DNA of 64,000 nucleotides from NCBI RefSeq assembly GCF_007829835.1, contig NZ_VIWP01000001.1:744001-808000 (forward strand), read 5' to 3'. The notes beneath the pieces were generated by a model. It worked only from the letters and a program-made list of their open reading frames with translations. It had not been told where the DNA came from and did no database searches. Source of the stretch: Neorhizobium alkalisoli. Its GTDB lineage: Bacteria > Pseudomonadota > Alphaproteobacteria > Rhizobiales > Rhizobiaceae. Position 1 is the first letter of the stretch; every line of letters starts with the position of its first letter. Of this stretch, positions 1 to 8,735 are shown in pieces. The position numbers and the translations under genes were made by a program.

Positions 1-115
1 GCTCAATCCTTTCAGCTCGCGAACGCTCACGCCGGCGAACTCCCCTCTGCAAAACCGCGCCGGCCAGCGAACCGGCAGCATGAGAAGGGTCGTCACCTTC
101 ATCAAAGGAACAGCG

Positions 116-1093
116 GTGAAAATCTCCATCCTCGAACAATCGACCCTGTCGGAAAACGCCTCCCCATCCGACGCGATCCAGAACACCGTCTGGCTGGCAC
201 GCGAAGCCGACTATCTTGGTTATGAGCGACTCTGGCTGTCGGAACATCACAACATGAGCATCCTGCAGGGCTCCTCGCCGGAAGTCCTGCTTGCCGCGGT
301 CGGCTCCAAGACCGACCGTATCCGCCTCGGCTCCGGCGGCGTCATGTTGCCGAACCATTCTGCCTACAAGGTGGCCGAGAATTTTCGCGTGCTGGAAGCG
401 CTCTTCCCCGGCCGCGTCGATTGCGGGATCGGCCGCGCGAGCGGCGGCGATCCCTATTCGACGGCTCTCCTCAATCCGCCGGACGGGATCGACTTCCCCC
501 AGCAGGTCGGCCAGCTCGAACGCTTCTTCCACGACGGGCATCAAAGGGTAACCGCAACGCCGAAAGTGGATAGCGCACCGCCGCTCTGGCTGCTCTCGGC
601 CGGATCTCATCCCGAGAGCGGGCTGATGGCGGCTGAAAAGGGAATGGGGCTCGCCATCGCCCTGTTCATCAATCCGGCGGCAACCCGCGAGGCCGTCGCC
701 CAGTACCGCCGCAATTTCAGGCCTTCGCCGGAATTTCCCGAGCCGCGCGTTCTGATCGCGCTCAACTTCGTCGGCGCCGATACGCCGGCGAAGCTCGAGG
801 AGATGAAAAAGGCCTCGGATTATTTCCGGCTCATGCGCGACAGCGGCAACTATCCGAAAGCCGTCCCCTCGCCCGAGACGCTGGACCGTGTCGAATTCTC
901 GGCCAGTCAGAAGGCCTATCTCGCTCAGATCGCCAATCGCGAGGTTACGGGCCTGATCGATGATGCGGTGAAGGAGATCGCGGCACGGGCTGCGGCCTAT
1001 GATGCCGACGAGGTCATGCTGACGATGATGTGCTTCGACATAGAGGACAAGATCCGTGCCTTCCATCAGGTTGCCGACAGGATTGTGAGCTGA
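116..1093 (+). CDS. LLM-class flavin-dependent oxidoreductase (luciferase-like monooxygenase) 1
   Basis: The 325-residue product belongs to the bacterial luciferase-like family, TIM-barrel enzymes that use reduced flavin and O2 on small organic substrates. The N-terminal ISILEQ strand, the LWLSEHHN motif near residue 50 and the GRVDCGIGRASGGDP loop are typical. The substrate cannot be read from sequence. I chose the GTG at 116 because AAAGGA lies about 6 bases upstream; an in-frame ATG at 80 would add 12 weakly supported residues. A second family member follows after 5 bases, so the pair is probably co-transcribed. Family is confident, function is not. Confidence 0.88.
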   Translation: MKISILEQSTLSENASPSDAIQNTVWLAREADYLGYERLWLSEHHNMSILQGSSPEVLLAAVGSKTDRIRLGSGGVMLPNHSAYKVAENFRVLEALFPGRVDCGIGRASGGDPYSTALLNPPDGIDFPQQVGQLERFFHDGHQRVTATPKVDSAPPLWLLSAGSHPESGLMAAEKGMGLAIALFINPAATREAVAQYRRNFRPSPEFPEPRVLIALNFVGADTPAKLEEMKKASDYFRLMRDSGNYPKAVPSPETLDRVEFSASQKAYLAQIANREVTGLIDDAVKEIAARAAAYDADEVMLTMMCFDIEDKIRAFHQVADRIVS

Positions 1094-1098
1094 AGGCC

Positions 1099-2142
1099 AT
1101 GACCGAAAAACTGACCCTTTCCATCCTCGATATCGGCCCGATCCGGTCGAACCAAACGGCCACCGACTGCTTCGACTCGATGATCGCACTGGCGAAGCTC
1201 GGCGACGATCTCGGCTATCACCGGTATTGGCTGGCGGAGCACCACAATGTCGAGGCAGTCGCGGCCAGCCATACGGCATCCTTCGCGCCTGTGATCGGCG
1301 CGCATACGAAACGCATCCGGATCGGTGGATGCGTTTTGCTCGCGCATTATCCGCCGCTGCTGATCGCGGAGCAGATGGGGCTGGTGGAAGCCTGTTATCC
1401 CGGGCGAGTCGATCTCGGCATCGGCCGGTCGAGCGGTGCGGACTGGGCCACCAGTTCGCTATTGCGCGGTGGCACCGAAGCGAAATCCGACGAGGCCATG
1501 ATAAATGATCTCCGCAACCTGCTTGCTCTCAACCAGCCCGAGGGACTGACGGTGTCGCAGGATGATCGCCAGTTCAGCTTCCGGCCGGTGCCGAATGCGA
1601 CCAGCGCACCGGCGCCCTGGATATTGGGGACGTCGAGCTATTCGGCGCACCTGGCCGCCGAGCTTGGTCTACCCTATGCATTCGGCTATCATATCCGTGC
1701 CGAGGGCGCGAAGGAGGCGATCGCGCTTTATCGCGAACGCTTCAAGCCCAGCAGCTACCTGGCCGAGCCGAAAGTTCTGGTTTCCGCCATCGTCGTCATC
1801 GGTGAAACCGATGAGGAAGCCGAACGGCTTGCCCGACCGCAACTGTTCTTCATGTCCTCATTCCGCTCTGGCGAACCGGTACAGTCGCAGATGCTGGTCG
1901 AGGAGGCCGATGGCAAGGTATTCCCCGCTCACCACGAAGAGCTTGTCCGGATGTTCCGCCGATCCTGGATCATCGGATCGCCCGATCGTGCAGCAGAAAG
2001 CATTGCCAATCTTGCCGCAGACCTCGGCGTGTCGGAGATGATGATCAATCCGGTGGTTGCCGCCTATTCATCGCAGCCGGCCAATCGCGCGCCAAACAGG
2101 GAATTTACACTCGCCGCACTGGCCGAGCGTTTCCCCCAATAG
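1099..2142 (+). CDS. LLM-class flavin-dependent oxidoreductase (luciferase-like monooxygenase) 2
   Basis: This 347-residue luciferase-like monooxygenase is a diverged neighbour of the upstream gene, with the same LSILDIGPI start, the YWLAEHHN motif and the GRVDLGIGRSSG flavin-side loop. It starts at ATG 1099, 5 bases after the preceding stop, with GAAGG just upstream, which indicates translational coupling. Two tandem paralogues suggest either a heterodimer, as in LuxAB, or two enzymes for related substrates. No flavin reductase lies directly beside them; the flavodoxin-like gene at 2345-2923 is on the opposite strand. Confidence 0.87.
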   Translation: MTEKLTLSILDIGPIRSNQTATDCFDSMIALAKLGDDLGYHRYWLAEHHNVEAVAASHTASFAPVIGAHTKRIRIGGCVLLAHYPPLLIAEQMGLVEACYPGRVDLGIGRSSGADWATSSLLRGGTEAKSDEAMINDLRNLLALNQPEGLTVSQDDRQFSFRPVPNATSAPAPWILGTSSYSAHLAAELGLPYAFGYHIRAEGAKEAIALYRERFKPSSYLAEPKVLVSAIVVIGETDEEAERLARPQLFFMSSFRSGEPVQSQMLVEEADGKVFPAHHEELVRMFRRSWIIGSPDRAAESIANLAADLGVSEMMINPVVAAYSSQPANRAPNREFTLAALAERFPQ

Positions 2143-2265
2143 GCCGGCCAGCACGGACGCTGCGTTTTGGACGCGCTCGTCACGTCGGCGGCGGAAAACA
2201 TCAATGGCGTGGCGGCGGCGTTCGGCCACAAGCTGCACCCGCCACACAACCAGTTGCGATCGCAG

Positions 2266-2304
2266 CTGAGACGGACAAAAGCCTACTGCTTATGTCCGTC
2301 TCAG
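2266..2304. terminator. 12-bp perfect inverted repeat between convergent genes
   Basis: The arms CTGAGACGGACA (2266-2277) and TGTCCGTCTCAG (2293-2304) pair perfectly around a 15-base loop. The repeat lies between the stop of the second monooxygenase (+) and the stop of the flavodoxin gene (-), where a bidirectional terminator is expected. Neither side has a T-run, so it may instead be a transcript-end hairpin acting with Rho, or a protein-binding palindrome. Confidence 0.5.
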
Positions 2305-2344
2305 GATCAACGCCCGCAGGCTTAACCGCGGGTACTTCTCAAGC

Positions 2345-2923
2345 TCATGCGGCAGGCCCGAAGCGCTGCGCCGTCATTGCCACACGCTGGCCGTAAGCAC
2401 GTGCGGTTTCCAGGTCACCGGCAGACATCTCGCTCGGAGCAGCGTCGGCGTCCGACTGCGCCATCGGCCCGATATAGGAACCCATGCGGTTTGCATCGTC
2501 CCGCCTGGAAGCCTTGACGTTTGAGGGTTTGATGCCGAGGCTTACCCACAAACCACCATGCTGTCCGGCGAGCAGGACGAAATACTGCAATGTATTCAGT
2601 TTGTCGCCATTGAGACTGGCGCTGTTCGTGAACCCGCCAAAAATCTTGTCCTGCCATTTTCCGGAGAACCAAGGCTTCGACGACGCGTCGGCAAACTTTT
2701 TAAACTGCCAGCTCGGGCCGCCCATATAGGTCGGCGAGCCGAAGATGATGGCATCCGCAGCATCCAGCGCCGCCCATCCTTCGTCCGAGAGATTGCCCTC
2801 CGCATCGAGAGCATAGAGCGTCGCGCCGGCTCCGGCGGCGACTGCCTCAGCCATTCTTTGAGTATGGCCGTAACCGGAGTGATAGACGACGACGGTTTTT
2901 GGGGTGAAATTTGATGAGGTCAT
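2345..2923 (-). CDS. Flavodoxin-like NAD(P)H-dependent oxidoreductase
   Basis: The 192-residue product has a flavodoxin fold. TVVVYHSGYGHTQRMAEAV near the N-terminus is the FMN phosphate-binding loop, GSPTYMGGPS is the second flavin loop, and FGGFTNSASLNGDK with AGQHGGLWV follows as in WrbA/KefF-type quinone reductases. It likely reduces quinones or other small electrophiles. The start at 2923 is set by AAGGAG about 7 bases upstream. The open frame extends further upstream without support. The DoxX-like gene lies upstream on the same strand, and both are next to a divergent TetR gene, so TetR control of both is plausible. Confidence 0.85.
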   Translation of the reverse strand: MTSSNFTPKTVVVYHSGYGHTQRMAEAVAAGAGATLYALDAEGNLSDEGWAALDAADAIIFGSPTYMGGPSWQFKKFADASSKPWFSGKWQDKIFGGFTNSASLNGDKLNTLQYFVLLAGQHGGLWVSLGIKPSNVKASRRDDANRMGSYIGPMAQSDADAAPSEMSAGDLETARAYGQRVAMTAQRFGPAA

Positions 2924-3030
2924 GACTGGCTCCTTAAGCCGTGGTTGTACGCCTCGCCGGGTCAGGCCGGCGCGGTTCGCATTCGATAAAAAATGTGTCG
3001 GAGACTTGTGTCTGTCGGGTCGCCCGACGA

Positions 3031-3369
3031 TCAGAAATGGGTGCCGGCTGCCACGATCAGAAGCAGCATGAACACGGCCGGCGGCGGGATGTGCCGGAAG
3101 TTCTTTGCACGAATGACGGAGGCGATGGCGGCGATCATGATACAGGCCCCAAGCGCAACACCGATGTAAAAGGTCGCCGGAAATACCAGCAGGCAGGCGG
3201 TCGCGATCTCCAGTGCGGCCGTGATCCAGCACCACCACGGCGGGAAGCCGTAACGTCTGAAATCGTCCCGGATCGCTTGTGCACCGGAAGCGTTGACGGC
3301 GCCGCCGATCAGGAAGGCCGCGGCGGCCAGCCAGGTCGCGACGGCAAAAACTGTTGTTGGAAGAAACAT
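3031..3369 (-). CDS. DoxX-like four-helix membrane protein
   Basis: The 112-residue product has about four transmembrane helices, with GGAVNASGAQAIRDDFRRYGFPPWW followed by ALEIATACLLVF in its central part. This is the usual pattern of small DoxX-like proteins, often found with redox or electrophile-stress genes. I prefer the ATG at 3369 because the upstream ATG at 3399 has no recognisable ribosome binding site. It is transcribed away from the TetR-family gene. Biochemical role is unknown. Confidence 0.75.
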   Translation of the reverse strand: MFLPTTVFAVATWLAAAAFLIGGAVNASGAQAIRDDFRRYGFPPWWCWITAALEIATACLLVFPATFYIGVALGACIMIAAIASVIRAKNFRHIPPPAVFMLLLIVAAGTHF

Positions 3370-3422
3370 CGAACTAATCTCGCTGTTGGTGGCATGCAAG
3401 AATTTATCATCGCAAAAATATC

Positions 3423-3433
3423 TAGCAATGCTA
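3423..3433. promoter_or_regulatory. Candidate TetR operator (11-bp palindrome)
   Basis: TAGCAATGCTA is a perfect palindrome with one central base. It sits in an A/T-rich stretch in the divergent promoter between the DoxX-like gene and the TetR gene, which is where an autoregulating TetR repressor would bind. Function is inferred from position and symmetry only. Confidence 0.45.
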
Positions 3434-3501
3434 TTTTGTCAATCGCTGTTTTTAAACCTGACCTGTTGCGATAAGCTACCGCCGGAATGAAAGGGCGGCG
3501 A

Positions 3502-4068
3502 ATGGGGATTGCAGAACGCAAGGAGCGGGAAAAAGGCGAGCGGGAGCGCCGTATTGTCAGTGCGGCGAGAATGCTCGCAGAGCGAGACGGCTGGGCTTCC
3601 GTTACCGTACGGCGTCTGGCTCAGGAGATCGAATATAGTCAGCCGGTTCTATACGCTCATTTTGAAAATCGCGACGCTATCGTCGGCGCTGTCGCGCTGG
3701 AAGGCTTTGGCGAGCTCGGCCCCGCACTGCGGGCGTCGGTTCAGCCATCCGCCACTCCTTCTGAAGCGATGAAAAGTGTCGCCATCGCTTATCTCGAGTT
3801 CGCGTTTGAACGGCCGGCCCTGTACGAGGCGATGTTCATCCTTCCGACCGGGCTGCGTTTTGCAAAGTCCGACACGCCGCAGGTGCTGCGCGACACGTTC
3901 GGCGCCATGCTGGCGGTCATCACGCCTTTCCGCGATGACGCAGAGCTTGCGACCGAAACTCTTTGGGCTGCCTTGCACGGACTGGCGGAACTTGAACGTC
4001 ACGGCAGGATCAGAGCTGCCTTTCGCGAGCAGCGCGTGACGCAGATCGTCGCGATGTTCTCGGCTTAA
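3502..4068 (+). CDS. TetR/AcrR family transcriptional regulator
   Basis: The product is 188 residues. Residues 10-55 form the N-terminal helix-turn-helix (REKGERERRIVSAARMLAE, then VTVRRLAQEIEYSQPVLYAHFENRDAIVGAV), a standard TetR DNA-binding domain. The remainder is a helical ligand-binding domain ending in LHGLAELERHGRI. The ATG at 3502 has AAGG at good distance; an ATG five codons upstream is weaker. Its target is probably its own promoter and the divergent DoxX/flavodoxin genes. Its stop codon overlaps that of the convergent antiporter gene by three to four bases. Confidence 0.88.
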   Translation: MGIAERKEREKGERERRIVSAARMLAERDGWASVTVRRLAQEIEYSQPVLYAHFENRDAIVGAVALEGFGELGPALRASVQPSATPSEAMKSVAIAYLEFAFERPALYEAMFILPTGLRFAKSDTPQVLRDTFGAMLAVITPFRDDAELATETLWAALHGLAELERHGRIRAAFREQRVTQIVAMFSA

Positions 4069-5660
4069 AGCGCGCCTTCATCCCTGCGCCGCAGGGTGGC
4101 GAGTTCCTGCAGATCCAGATCCTGCTCGATGTTCCGCATGATCCTGTCCGAGACATGCCCGGTCCGGTACATTTTCAGGACTTCCTCCCGGCCCGTGCGG
4201 ATCGCACAGAGGATCGCTTCGAAATGCTCGTCCGAAAGCGGGCGCCGGCGTTCTGGGACGAGGTTGAAATGCGGGACCGACAATACGCTGAACAGGTCTC
4301 GATCAGACATATGCGGAAGACCATGCGATGGATTAGAACGGCAATGCGCCAGCATGGCCTGATATTGAATGTCGGCAACTTTCTTGCGGACCGCGGCCTC
4401 ATCCCGGGCAAGCTGCGAATTGCTCTTCAGCGTGATCGACGGAAACAGCCTGATGACGAGCGGAAGCGTGGTGCCCTGAACAAGCACCGTCACGAGGATC
4501 ACCCCGAAGGCCGAAGCCAGGATAAGGTCGCGCCCCGGAAAATTGATCGGCAGCGACAAAGCCGCCGCCAGTGTTACGGCTCCTCTCATCCCGGCCCAGC
4601 TCAGGATCACGGTCGTCGGAATGGACGGAAGGTGTTTTGGATGAATGCCGACCCGCGACAACGCCGTCCAGATCATGTCCGATCCGACCAGCCAGACGAA
4701 ACGCGCGACGATCACGGTCACGACCACGGCGGCAACCGGCAGCGCCAGGGTCTGCAGCCCGTCTCCGACGCTTTCGAAATGATTGAGCGCCTGTCTTAAT
4801 GACAAGCCGATCAGGACGAAAAGAAGGGATTCCAGAAGGAAGACGAGGACGCGCCAGAACGCCTGGGCCCGGATACGGGTCGCCGCCGAAAAGATCTCGT
4901 GCTGCTGCCAGCCCAGCATCAAGCCGGTCGTCACCGTGGCAAGAACGCCGGAAAAACCCAACCGGTCGGAAATCATGTAGGAGACAGCTGCAAGCAGCAG
5001 CGTGCCCGTGACGACGAGCTCGCTGTTTGCGAACTGCCGCAAAAGGCGCAGCGCGACCCAGCCGAGCGAGAGCCCCACCATCACGCCGCCGAGCGAAACG
5101 ACAAAGAAGGTCGCGACCCCGACGGGGGCGTCAAATGAGCCGTTCAGGGCCGCCGAAACGGCGAAGTGAAAAAGAACAAGGCCGCTTGCGTCATTGACCA
5201 GGCTCTCGCCGGTCAGGACGGTGGTGACACGGGTGGGAAGTCTCAGCTTGTCCAGCACGGCACGGGCCGCCACCGCGTCCGGCGGAGAAACGATCGCTCC
5301 GAGGGCAAAGGCGGCAGACCAGGGAATATCGGGGCGCAGCCAGTGAACGACGGCTCCGACCGACAGGGTCGTGAACGCGACGGCCCCGACCGCAAGCGAC
5401 GAGATTGCCGCGAAATACTGTTTGAAGTCGAGCCAGACGGTCTGATAGGCGCTGCTCAGCAGGAGCGGCGGCAGGAAAACGACCATGACGAGGTCGGGGT
5501 CCATCGCGACGACCGGGATGCCCGGTATGAAGGCAAGCGCAATCCCACCGACGATCAATGCGACGGCAGAAGGCAGGTGCAGGCGCCTGGCGGCAAGTGC
5601 CAGAACGAGCACGACCATCAGCAGACCGACAAGGAATTCATAGTCGAGTTCGATAGACAT
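4065..5660 (-). CDS. Na+/H+ antiporter, CPA1 (NhaP-like) family
   Basis: The 531-residue inner-membrane protein has about 12 transmembrane helices followed by a cytoplasmic tail of about 110 residues rich in charged residues. Diagnostic CPA1 motifs are FLPPLLLSSAYQT, GAIVSPPDAVAARAVL (ion-site Asp), TGESLVNDASGLV and SWAGMRGAVTLAAALSLP. It exchanges cytoplasmic Na+ (or K+) for H+. It is a single gene, convergent with the TetR gene on its 3' side. No regulatory element is evident. Confidence 0.9.
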   Translation of the reverse strand: MSIELDYEFLVGLLMVVLVLALAARRLHLPSAVALIVGGIALAFIPGIPVVAMDPDLVMVVFLPPLLLSSAYQTVWLDFKQYFAAISSLAVGAVAFTTLSVGAVVHWLRPDIPWSAAFALGAIVSPPDAVAARAVLDKLRLPTRVTTVLTGESLVNDASGLVLFHFAVSAALNGSFDAPVGVATFFVVSLGGVMVGLSLGWVALRLLRQFANSELVVTGTLLLAAVSYMISDRLGFSGVLATVTTGLMLGWQQHEIFSAATRIRAQAFWRVLVFLLESLLFVLIGLSLRQALNHFESVGDGLQTLALPVAAVVVTVIVARFVWLVGSDMIWTALSRVGIHPKHLPSIPTTVILSWAGMRGAVTLAAALSLPINFPGRDLILASAFGVILVTVLVQGTTLPLVIRLFPSITLKSNSQLARDEAAVRKKVADIQYQAMLAHCRSNPSHGLPHMSDRDLFSVLSVPHFNLVPERRRPLSDEHFEAILCAIRTGREEVLKMYRTGHVSDRIMRNIEQDLDLQELATLRRRDEGAL

Positions 5661-5844
5661 GTCGGCAGGCTCGCAGGTCAGGGGGCGTGCTGACGGGGCT
5701 ACCGTCGCTGGTCGTGTTCGTCGAAATTCCGAACGGCATTTTCAGATGGATTGGGTGCACGGTTCCACGCATAAACTTGGAACCGCACACCATGTTTGCG
5801 CTCAGAACCGCCTCGCCGGGCAGGCAGAGAGTGCTCGAAAGCAG

Positions 5845-6690
5845 CTACCGGCTACCCATGCGCGCAGCACGAAGAAACTCCATGTAGCGATCCCGGCCAT
5901 GGAGCGCGGCCTTTGTCCCGAGGCGGGAAGCAACGGCACCGGACCATCCGTGAGGAGACATTCCCTGCTTGTTCTGGAACCGGCTCATGATGCGATCATA
6001 GGCGGAAATCTCTTCGGCATCGGCCACACGATAGACCTCGTCATGGACCACCACGTCCTGGCTCAGGCGTGGCTTGATATCTGTGTCATGCCTCGGATGA
6101 GGGCGGCCGACGACCAGACCGGTCACGGGAACGCAACGATCCGGAAGTTTCAGGAGGGATGAGAGCGTTTCGGCGTTGTTGCGTACGGCGCCGATGAAAC
6201 AGGTTCCGTAGCCGAGCGCTTCGAATGCCAGCGCGGCATTCTGGGCCGCGATACAGGTATCGACGATCCCGAGCATCATCGTCTCAAAATAGTCGAACGC
6301 CTCGAGCGGCGTGTCATAGGCCTGACCGATGGCATAGTTGCGGCTCTGGTCGGCCAGCCATACGAGCATCAAAGGTGCTTCTTCAATCTGGCCCTGATTA
6401 CCGCAGAGGCGATTGACCTCCTGCTTGTGGGTCGGGTCCGAAATCTTGATGACGCTCCAGCTCTGGAGGTTGGACGAAGTCGCGGCCGATTGGGCTGCAG
6501 CGATTGCCGTCTTCATATCGCCTTCGGCGACCGGTTCGGCGGTGAACCGACGAATGCTCCGATGCATCAGCATATGGTCGATAATGGCATTGCCGGACCG
6601 GATCAGGCTGTCTGCCTCACCATATCTGTCCGAAACAGCGTCAGCGACGGGACGTCCATATTTCACTGCATAGTTTTTGTAGAAGTCCAT
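5845..6690 (-). CDS. Nitroreductase family protein (NfsA-like)
   Basis: The product is about 281 residues. The N-terminal MLMHRSIRRFTAEPV segment is the FMN-binding HRS(I)R motif. The dimer core contains QSWSVIKISDP, ALGYGTCFIGAVRNN and VVGRPHPRHD. The length and C-terminal tail (about 70 residues after the VGRP motif) fit NADPH-dependent NfsA-type nitroreductases more than the short NfsB type. It likely reduces nitroaromatics or quinones. The ATG at 6690 or a GTG at 6699 could start it; neither has a strong ribosome binding site. Confidence 0.85.
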   Translation of the reverse strand: MDFYKNYAVKYGRPVADAVSDRYGEADSLIRSGNAIIDHMLMHRSIRRFTAEPVAEGDMKTAIAAAQSAATSSNLQSWSVIKISDPTHKQEVNRLCGNQGQIEEAPLMLVWLADQSRNYAIGQAYDTPLEAFDYFETMMLGIVDTCIAAQNAALAFEALGYGTCFIGAVRNNAETLSSLLKLPDRCVPVTGLVVGRPHPRHDTDIKPRLSQDVVVHDEVYRVADAEEISAYDRIMSRFQNKQGMSPHGWSGAVASRLGTKAALHGRDRYMEFLRAARMGSR

Positions 6691-6737
6691 CTCTGACACT
6701 CACTGTTATGGGCATTTACGGCCAGGCTTTGTCGAAC

Positions 6738-6770
6738 GCCGGCAAGGCAGAGGATATCCGCCTTGCCGGC
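6738..6770 (-). terminator. Hairpin after the gene at 6789-7352
   Basis: GCCGGCAAGGC and GCCTTGCCGGC pair perfectly over 11 bp around an 11-base loop. It lies just past the stop of the leftward gene and upstream of the nitroreductase start, so it probably ends that transcript. There is no clear T-run. Confidence 0.5.
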
Positions 6771-6788
6771 TATCTTAAGCAAGAGCCT

Positions 6789-7352
6789 TTATTCTGCAGC
6801 GACCTTGGCAGCTGCCTTGGCGCGTGCCTTGCGGGCGATGCTTTCGGCGAAGAACGGCGTTTCACGATGGTTATGGTCGCCACCGGCAGCCTGGCGAGCG
6901 GCGGCGGCCTGTTCGAAAGTCTGGCCGTGCTGCTCGATGAAGGTCATGAAGGCATCGGTCGGATGGCAGGTGACCTTGTTGGTGTAACGGGTGCGGTTGC
7001 CGTCGATTGCTTCGGCAATCAGTTCCCAGATGACATTGACCTGGGTGCGCTCACCGGTCGGAGTGAAGACGTCGGAGATCGAGTTCATGCGGCAATAGGA
7101 CGGCGTGGCTTCCTTGGCGACATAGTGCTGGATGACGAGGCCGGTGCCGATCTTTTCGACATTGATGGACATCTTACGGCCATCGTCGGTGAAGGTTGCG
7201 CCGCAAGAGACGTGATCCGGTACGCAGCAACGCTGATACTCGGCTTCCGGGAGATTGAAGAGCCAATCGGCGATATCGATCTGGTCGAGCGGAACATCGA
7301 TCTCGTGCGAATAGGCGGAGAGCGAAAGCAGCTTGTCGGTGATAACTTTCAT
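6789..7352 (-). CDS. Conserved-looking protein of unknown function, possibly SRPBCC-like
   Basis: The product is 187 residues, starting at ATG 7352 behind AAAGGATA. I do not recognise the family. Features: no signal peptide or membrane helix, an alternating strand pattern through residues 50-120 (GLVIQHYVAKEATPSYCRM and TQVNVIWELIAEAI), four cysteines in the first half, and an Ala/Lys-rich charged C-terminal tail. The N-terminal VPLDQIDIADWLFNLPEAEYQRC followed by an antiparallel-strand region loosely resembles START/SRPBCC ligand-binding proteins. It is divergent from a LysR gene, a common arrangement for a regulated target. Confidence 0.6.
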   Translation of the reverse strand: MKVITDKLLSLSAYSHEIDVPLDQIDIADWLFNLPEAEYQRCCVPDHVSCGATFTDDGRKMSINVEKIGTGLVIQHYVAKEATPSYCRMNSISDVFTPTGERTQVNVIWELIAEAIDGNRTRYTNKVTCHPTDAFMTFIEQHGQTFEQAAAARQAAGGDHNHRETPFFAESIARKARAKAAAKVAAE

Positions 7353-7713
7353 GGTCTTATCCTTTCGGTCTGGTTTCGGCATCCGAAACCCGCAACCCTT
7401 TCGGCAACGGTCCCGGTGCTCTTGCGGTGATCTTTACGAGCAACTCCGATGTCTGCTCCGGGGGTAAAACTGGCATCCTGCGGCCCCGGTCTCAATTATA
7501 CGGACAGGTCCCGACCCTATCCTTTGGTCTTGGTCGACCGCCTTTCGGCATGGCGAGAGAGGTTGACGAAAAGTGCGTATTTTTGCCCCTTATGCGGGGA
7601 ATTTCTCCAGAACCGGCGCTTGAACAGCCCATCGGGCATGGAAGAAATTGCACCCGGCAACTCCGGGGTATAAGCCCAAATCTCCTCGAAACGGCTTTGC
7701 CGGGAATGCAAAG
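7353..7713. other. Intergenic region between divergent genes
   Basis: These 361 bases separate the unassigned gene (-) from the LysR gene (+) and must hold both promoters. I see a short CCCC-TTATG-CGGGG hairpin near 7586-7602. I see no convincing LysR-type T-N11-A palindrome or further coding sequence. Confidence 0.4.
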
Positions 7714-8628
7714 ATGAGAGCAGAATTCCTTTCCACCTTCATCGATGTCGTCCAGGAAGGAAGCTTTTCGGGAGCCGCACGCAAGCGGGCGGTCACGCCG
7801 TCGGCAGTCGTCAGGCAGATCGATACGCTGGAGCAGGATCTCGGGGTGGCGCTGCTTGTCCGTTCGACACGAGCCCTGACACTGACGGATGCCGGCGAGA
7901 GACTGCATGAGCGCGCGTTACGCCTGCTCGAGGATATCGCCGACACCCATGCCGAGGTCGCGGCCTTCGGCGGTTCGGTCTCCGGCACCTTGCGTGTCGC
8001 CTGTTTCCCAACCTTCGGCAAACGTTATGTCGTGCCGATCGTTACCGCGCTGCAGCTGGAACATCCGGATCTGAAGATCGAGCTGACACTGACCGAACGC
8101 CTTGCCGATCCGGTGCAGGAACGCCTCGACGTCGTCATCCGGATGGGAAACCTGCCCAACAGTACGTTGATCGGCACGAGGATCGCTCCGTTTCGGCGGC
8201 TTCTTGCCGCAAGCCCCGCTTATCTCGAGCGCGCGGGCGTGCCGGAGACGATCAATGATCTCTTCGACCACAAGCTGCTCGACAAGCTGCATGGCGCCGA
8301 TCTCCTTGGCTGGACGGATGTGCTGGGCACACCGGCCGGCGAAGCCGGCCACGGAGAGGTCGCGTTCCGCTGCGACGATTTCGAGGCACTTCGTGGCGCA
8401 GCCGAGGCCGGAATGGGGATCGCATTTCTTTCGACCTGGGTGGTCGGACCTGACATCCAGCAGGGCAAGCTGCGCGAAGTCCTGCCCGGCCTCGATCGAT
8501 GGAATGACGATCCAGCCGGCATTTTTCTTCTGCGTGCTCTTCCGAGTCCAAGTGCCAAGGTCCTCGCTTTTTCCAGGGCACTCATTGCCTCGATCGGCAA
8601 TCCTCCAGTCTGGGAACCGCTCCCCTAA
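7714..8628 (+). CDS. LysR family transcriptional regulator
   Basis: The 304-residue product is a canonical LysR regulator. The winged helix-turn-helix is at residues 2-60 (FLSTFIDVVQEGSFSGAARKRAVTPSAVVRQIDTLE, then LLVRSTRALTLTDAG), followed by a periplasmic-binding-like effector domain. The ATG at 7714 directly precedes the conserved DNA-binding domain, and an upstream in-frame ATG would add an atypical tail. It is divergent from the gene at 6789-7352, its most likely target. moaA follows 107 bases downstream but has its own box (8666-8685). Confidence 0.9.
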   Translation: MRAEFLSTFIDVVQEGSFSGAARKRAVTPSAVVRQIDTLEQDLGVALLVRSTRALTLTDAGERLHERALRLLEDIADTHAEVAAFGGSVSGTLRVACFPTFGKRYVVPIVTALQLEHPDLKIELTLTERLADPVQERLDVVIRMGNLPNSTLIGTRIAPFRRLLAASPAYLERAGVPETINDLFDHKLLDKLHGADLLGWTDVLGTPAGEAGHGEVAFRCDDFEALRGAAEAGMGIAFLSTWVVGPDIQQGKLREVLPGLDRWNDDPAGIFLLRALPSPSAKVLAFSRALIASIGNPPVWEPLP

Positions 8629-8665
8629 GCACCTTTACCCGTCCATAGCTGCACCGAAACGCCGG

Positions 8666-8685
8666 CCTATACATGAGTATGGTTG
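8666..8685 (+). promoter_or_regulatory. ATAC-N4-GTAT box upstream of moaA
   Basis: CCTATACATGAGTATGGTTG contains the perfect half-sites ATAC and GTAT four bases apart and the GGTTG extension shared with the copies at 21206 and, as AGTTG, 12651 and 23600. It ends 50 bases before the moaA start codon. It is a candidate binding site for the FixJ-type regulator encoded at 10344-11021 (inference). Confidence 0.6.
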
Positions 8686-8735
8686 TTCCATCGCTCTGCC
8701 TGCGGGATTGTTGTGCCGGTTCGGAAGGAATTGCG

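Noticed and set aside
4065-4068. Overlapping stop codons of the convergent TetR and antiporter genes as a sign of a fused or broken gene
   Set aside because: Both proteins are full length for their families; the TTAA overlap is simple compaction.
8629-8735. Molybdenum cofactor riboswitch before moaA
   Set aside because: Only 107 bases separate the genes and no conserved multi-stem structure is visible; the regulatory box and a short leader explain the space better.
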